From: Macquaria australasica
Lineage: Eukaryota > Chordata > Actinopteri > Centrarchiformes > Percichthyidae
Length of the DNA: 64,000 nucleotides
Reading direction: 5' to 3'
Assembly: GCA_005408345.1 (NCBI GenBank)
Contig: SEMN01000142.1
Span: 992,001 to 1,056,000 of the forward strand
The notes under the pieces were generated by a model. That model was not told where the DNA came from. It did no database searches and saw only the letters and a list, made by a program, of their open reading frames with translations. Positions 63,338-64,000 of this stretch are shown here, in pieces. Position numbers and translations under genes: made by a program. Every line of letters starts with the position of its first letter. Positions within the stretch are counted from its first letter, which is position 1.

Positions 63338-64000
63338 GGAGGCTGCTGTCACATACACACAGGGCAGACCAAAACATCAGCGATAACCGAGTCCTTTACA
63401 TTAAAGATATGACAGGTGTGCAAATGTAGCAACACAGACTGAAGGATGCTCCTTAAGTCTTTTCATTAACACTTCTACTACAACAACCACCAGGTCTTTA
63501 TTACTGGGTGCCAGTAGCTACAGTAAATGTTTCTTGTTTCAGTACACAATGGAGGTCTGAGGGCCCACTGACTTTATAGCTTACTAGAAGGAAATGGCTT
63601 TAGATTCACCAAATAAGCTGTTTAAAAACATTAACATGTCGGGACAGTCTGTCGGTGTTACAAATAAACACCAGATGTGAAAGTTTGTTAGCATTTACCA
63701 AAACACTGCGACAGGCAGCACAGCAGTACCAGATACCAGTCTGACAAGACCTGCACGTCTGACAGCCCAGCCAACCACAAACAAGGCTAGCTATGAGCTA
63801 ACATACAGCTAACGTTTCAGCTTGCTGGTTCATGCTCGCTAGAGTACTTCATACAAACCTAACACGGGGCACAATAGCTTTGTATGCCCGACTATAAGTC
63901 AGTGTATGTCTATTAAATACACGGTGCTGCGTCTCACCTTGAACGAAAGGTCTAGGTCACTTATACATTTGTTCCTGCACATCCAGGTTATAAAATGTGT
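63338..64000 (-). other. CCDC127 first intron and probable 5' untranslated exon
   Basis: On the minus strand CGTTCAAG is followed by GTGAGACGC, a strong donor at 63937. A 5' untranslated exon is therefore likely from 63938 to beyond the right edge. It would splice to an acceptor (GTGACAG) about 10 bases above the start codon. The sequence between them shows nothing coding. Confidence 0.5.

Overview
This is a 64 kb window of vertebrate nuclear DNA, almost certainly from a teleost fish and probably a percomorph. The evidence is intron-rich genes with GT-AG junctions, many (CA)n/(TG)n microsatellites, a tRNA-derived SINE, and proteins that match human orthologs along most of their length but with fish-like divergence. 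No operons, CRISPR arrays or prokaryotic features were found. Exon boundaries were placed by eye from splice signals, phase continuity and remembered family sequences. Nothing was aligned by computer.

Layout. 0.1-4.6 kb, plus strand: the last 12 coding exons of TBC1D31 (5' end outside the window). 6.4-10.5 kb, plus: FAM83A with a long divergent tail. 12.05-15.19 kb, minus: C8orf76 homolog. 16.5-18.9 kb, minus: an F-type lectin plus C-type lectin gene carrying an in-frame stop and a frameshift, so probably a pseudogene. 18.9-33.3 kb, minus: ZHX1, with a long 3' region, seven coding exons and a distant 5' untranslated exon. 34.9-49.1 kb, minus: ATAD2, 30 coding exons. 50.7-53.8 kb, minus: PSMA2, head-to-head with MRPL32 (54.6-56.3 kb, plus). 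58.8-59.8 kb, plus: a predicted two-exon gene I cannot identify. 61.5-63.3 kb, minus: CCDC127, whose 5' untranslated exon seems to reach the right edge.

Context. TBC1D31-FAM83A-C8orf76-ZHX1-ATAD2 is the order on human 8q24.13. It then joins PSMA2-MRPL32 (human 7p14) and CCDC127 (human 5p15.33), so the window contains at least two synteny junctions relative to mammals. The genes do not form one pathway. They cover ciliary/centrosomal scaffolding (TBC1D31), CK1/EGFR-linked signalling (FAM83A), transcription and chromatin (ZHX1, ATAD2), the proteasome (PSMA2), the mitochondrial ribosome (MRPL32) and a probable mitochondrial coiled-coil protein (CCDC127).

Most notable: the two-lesion lectin gene inside the conserved block; a ZHX1 model with five homeodomains but neither zinc finger; a decayed tandem copy of the start of FAM83A exon 4 beside a splice acceptor made of a TG repeat; a SINE with an exact 12-bp target-site duplication; a hairpin repeat with a third arm copy; and the unidentified gene at 58.8 kb. 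I found no convincing wholly new multi-gene system.
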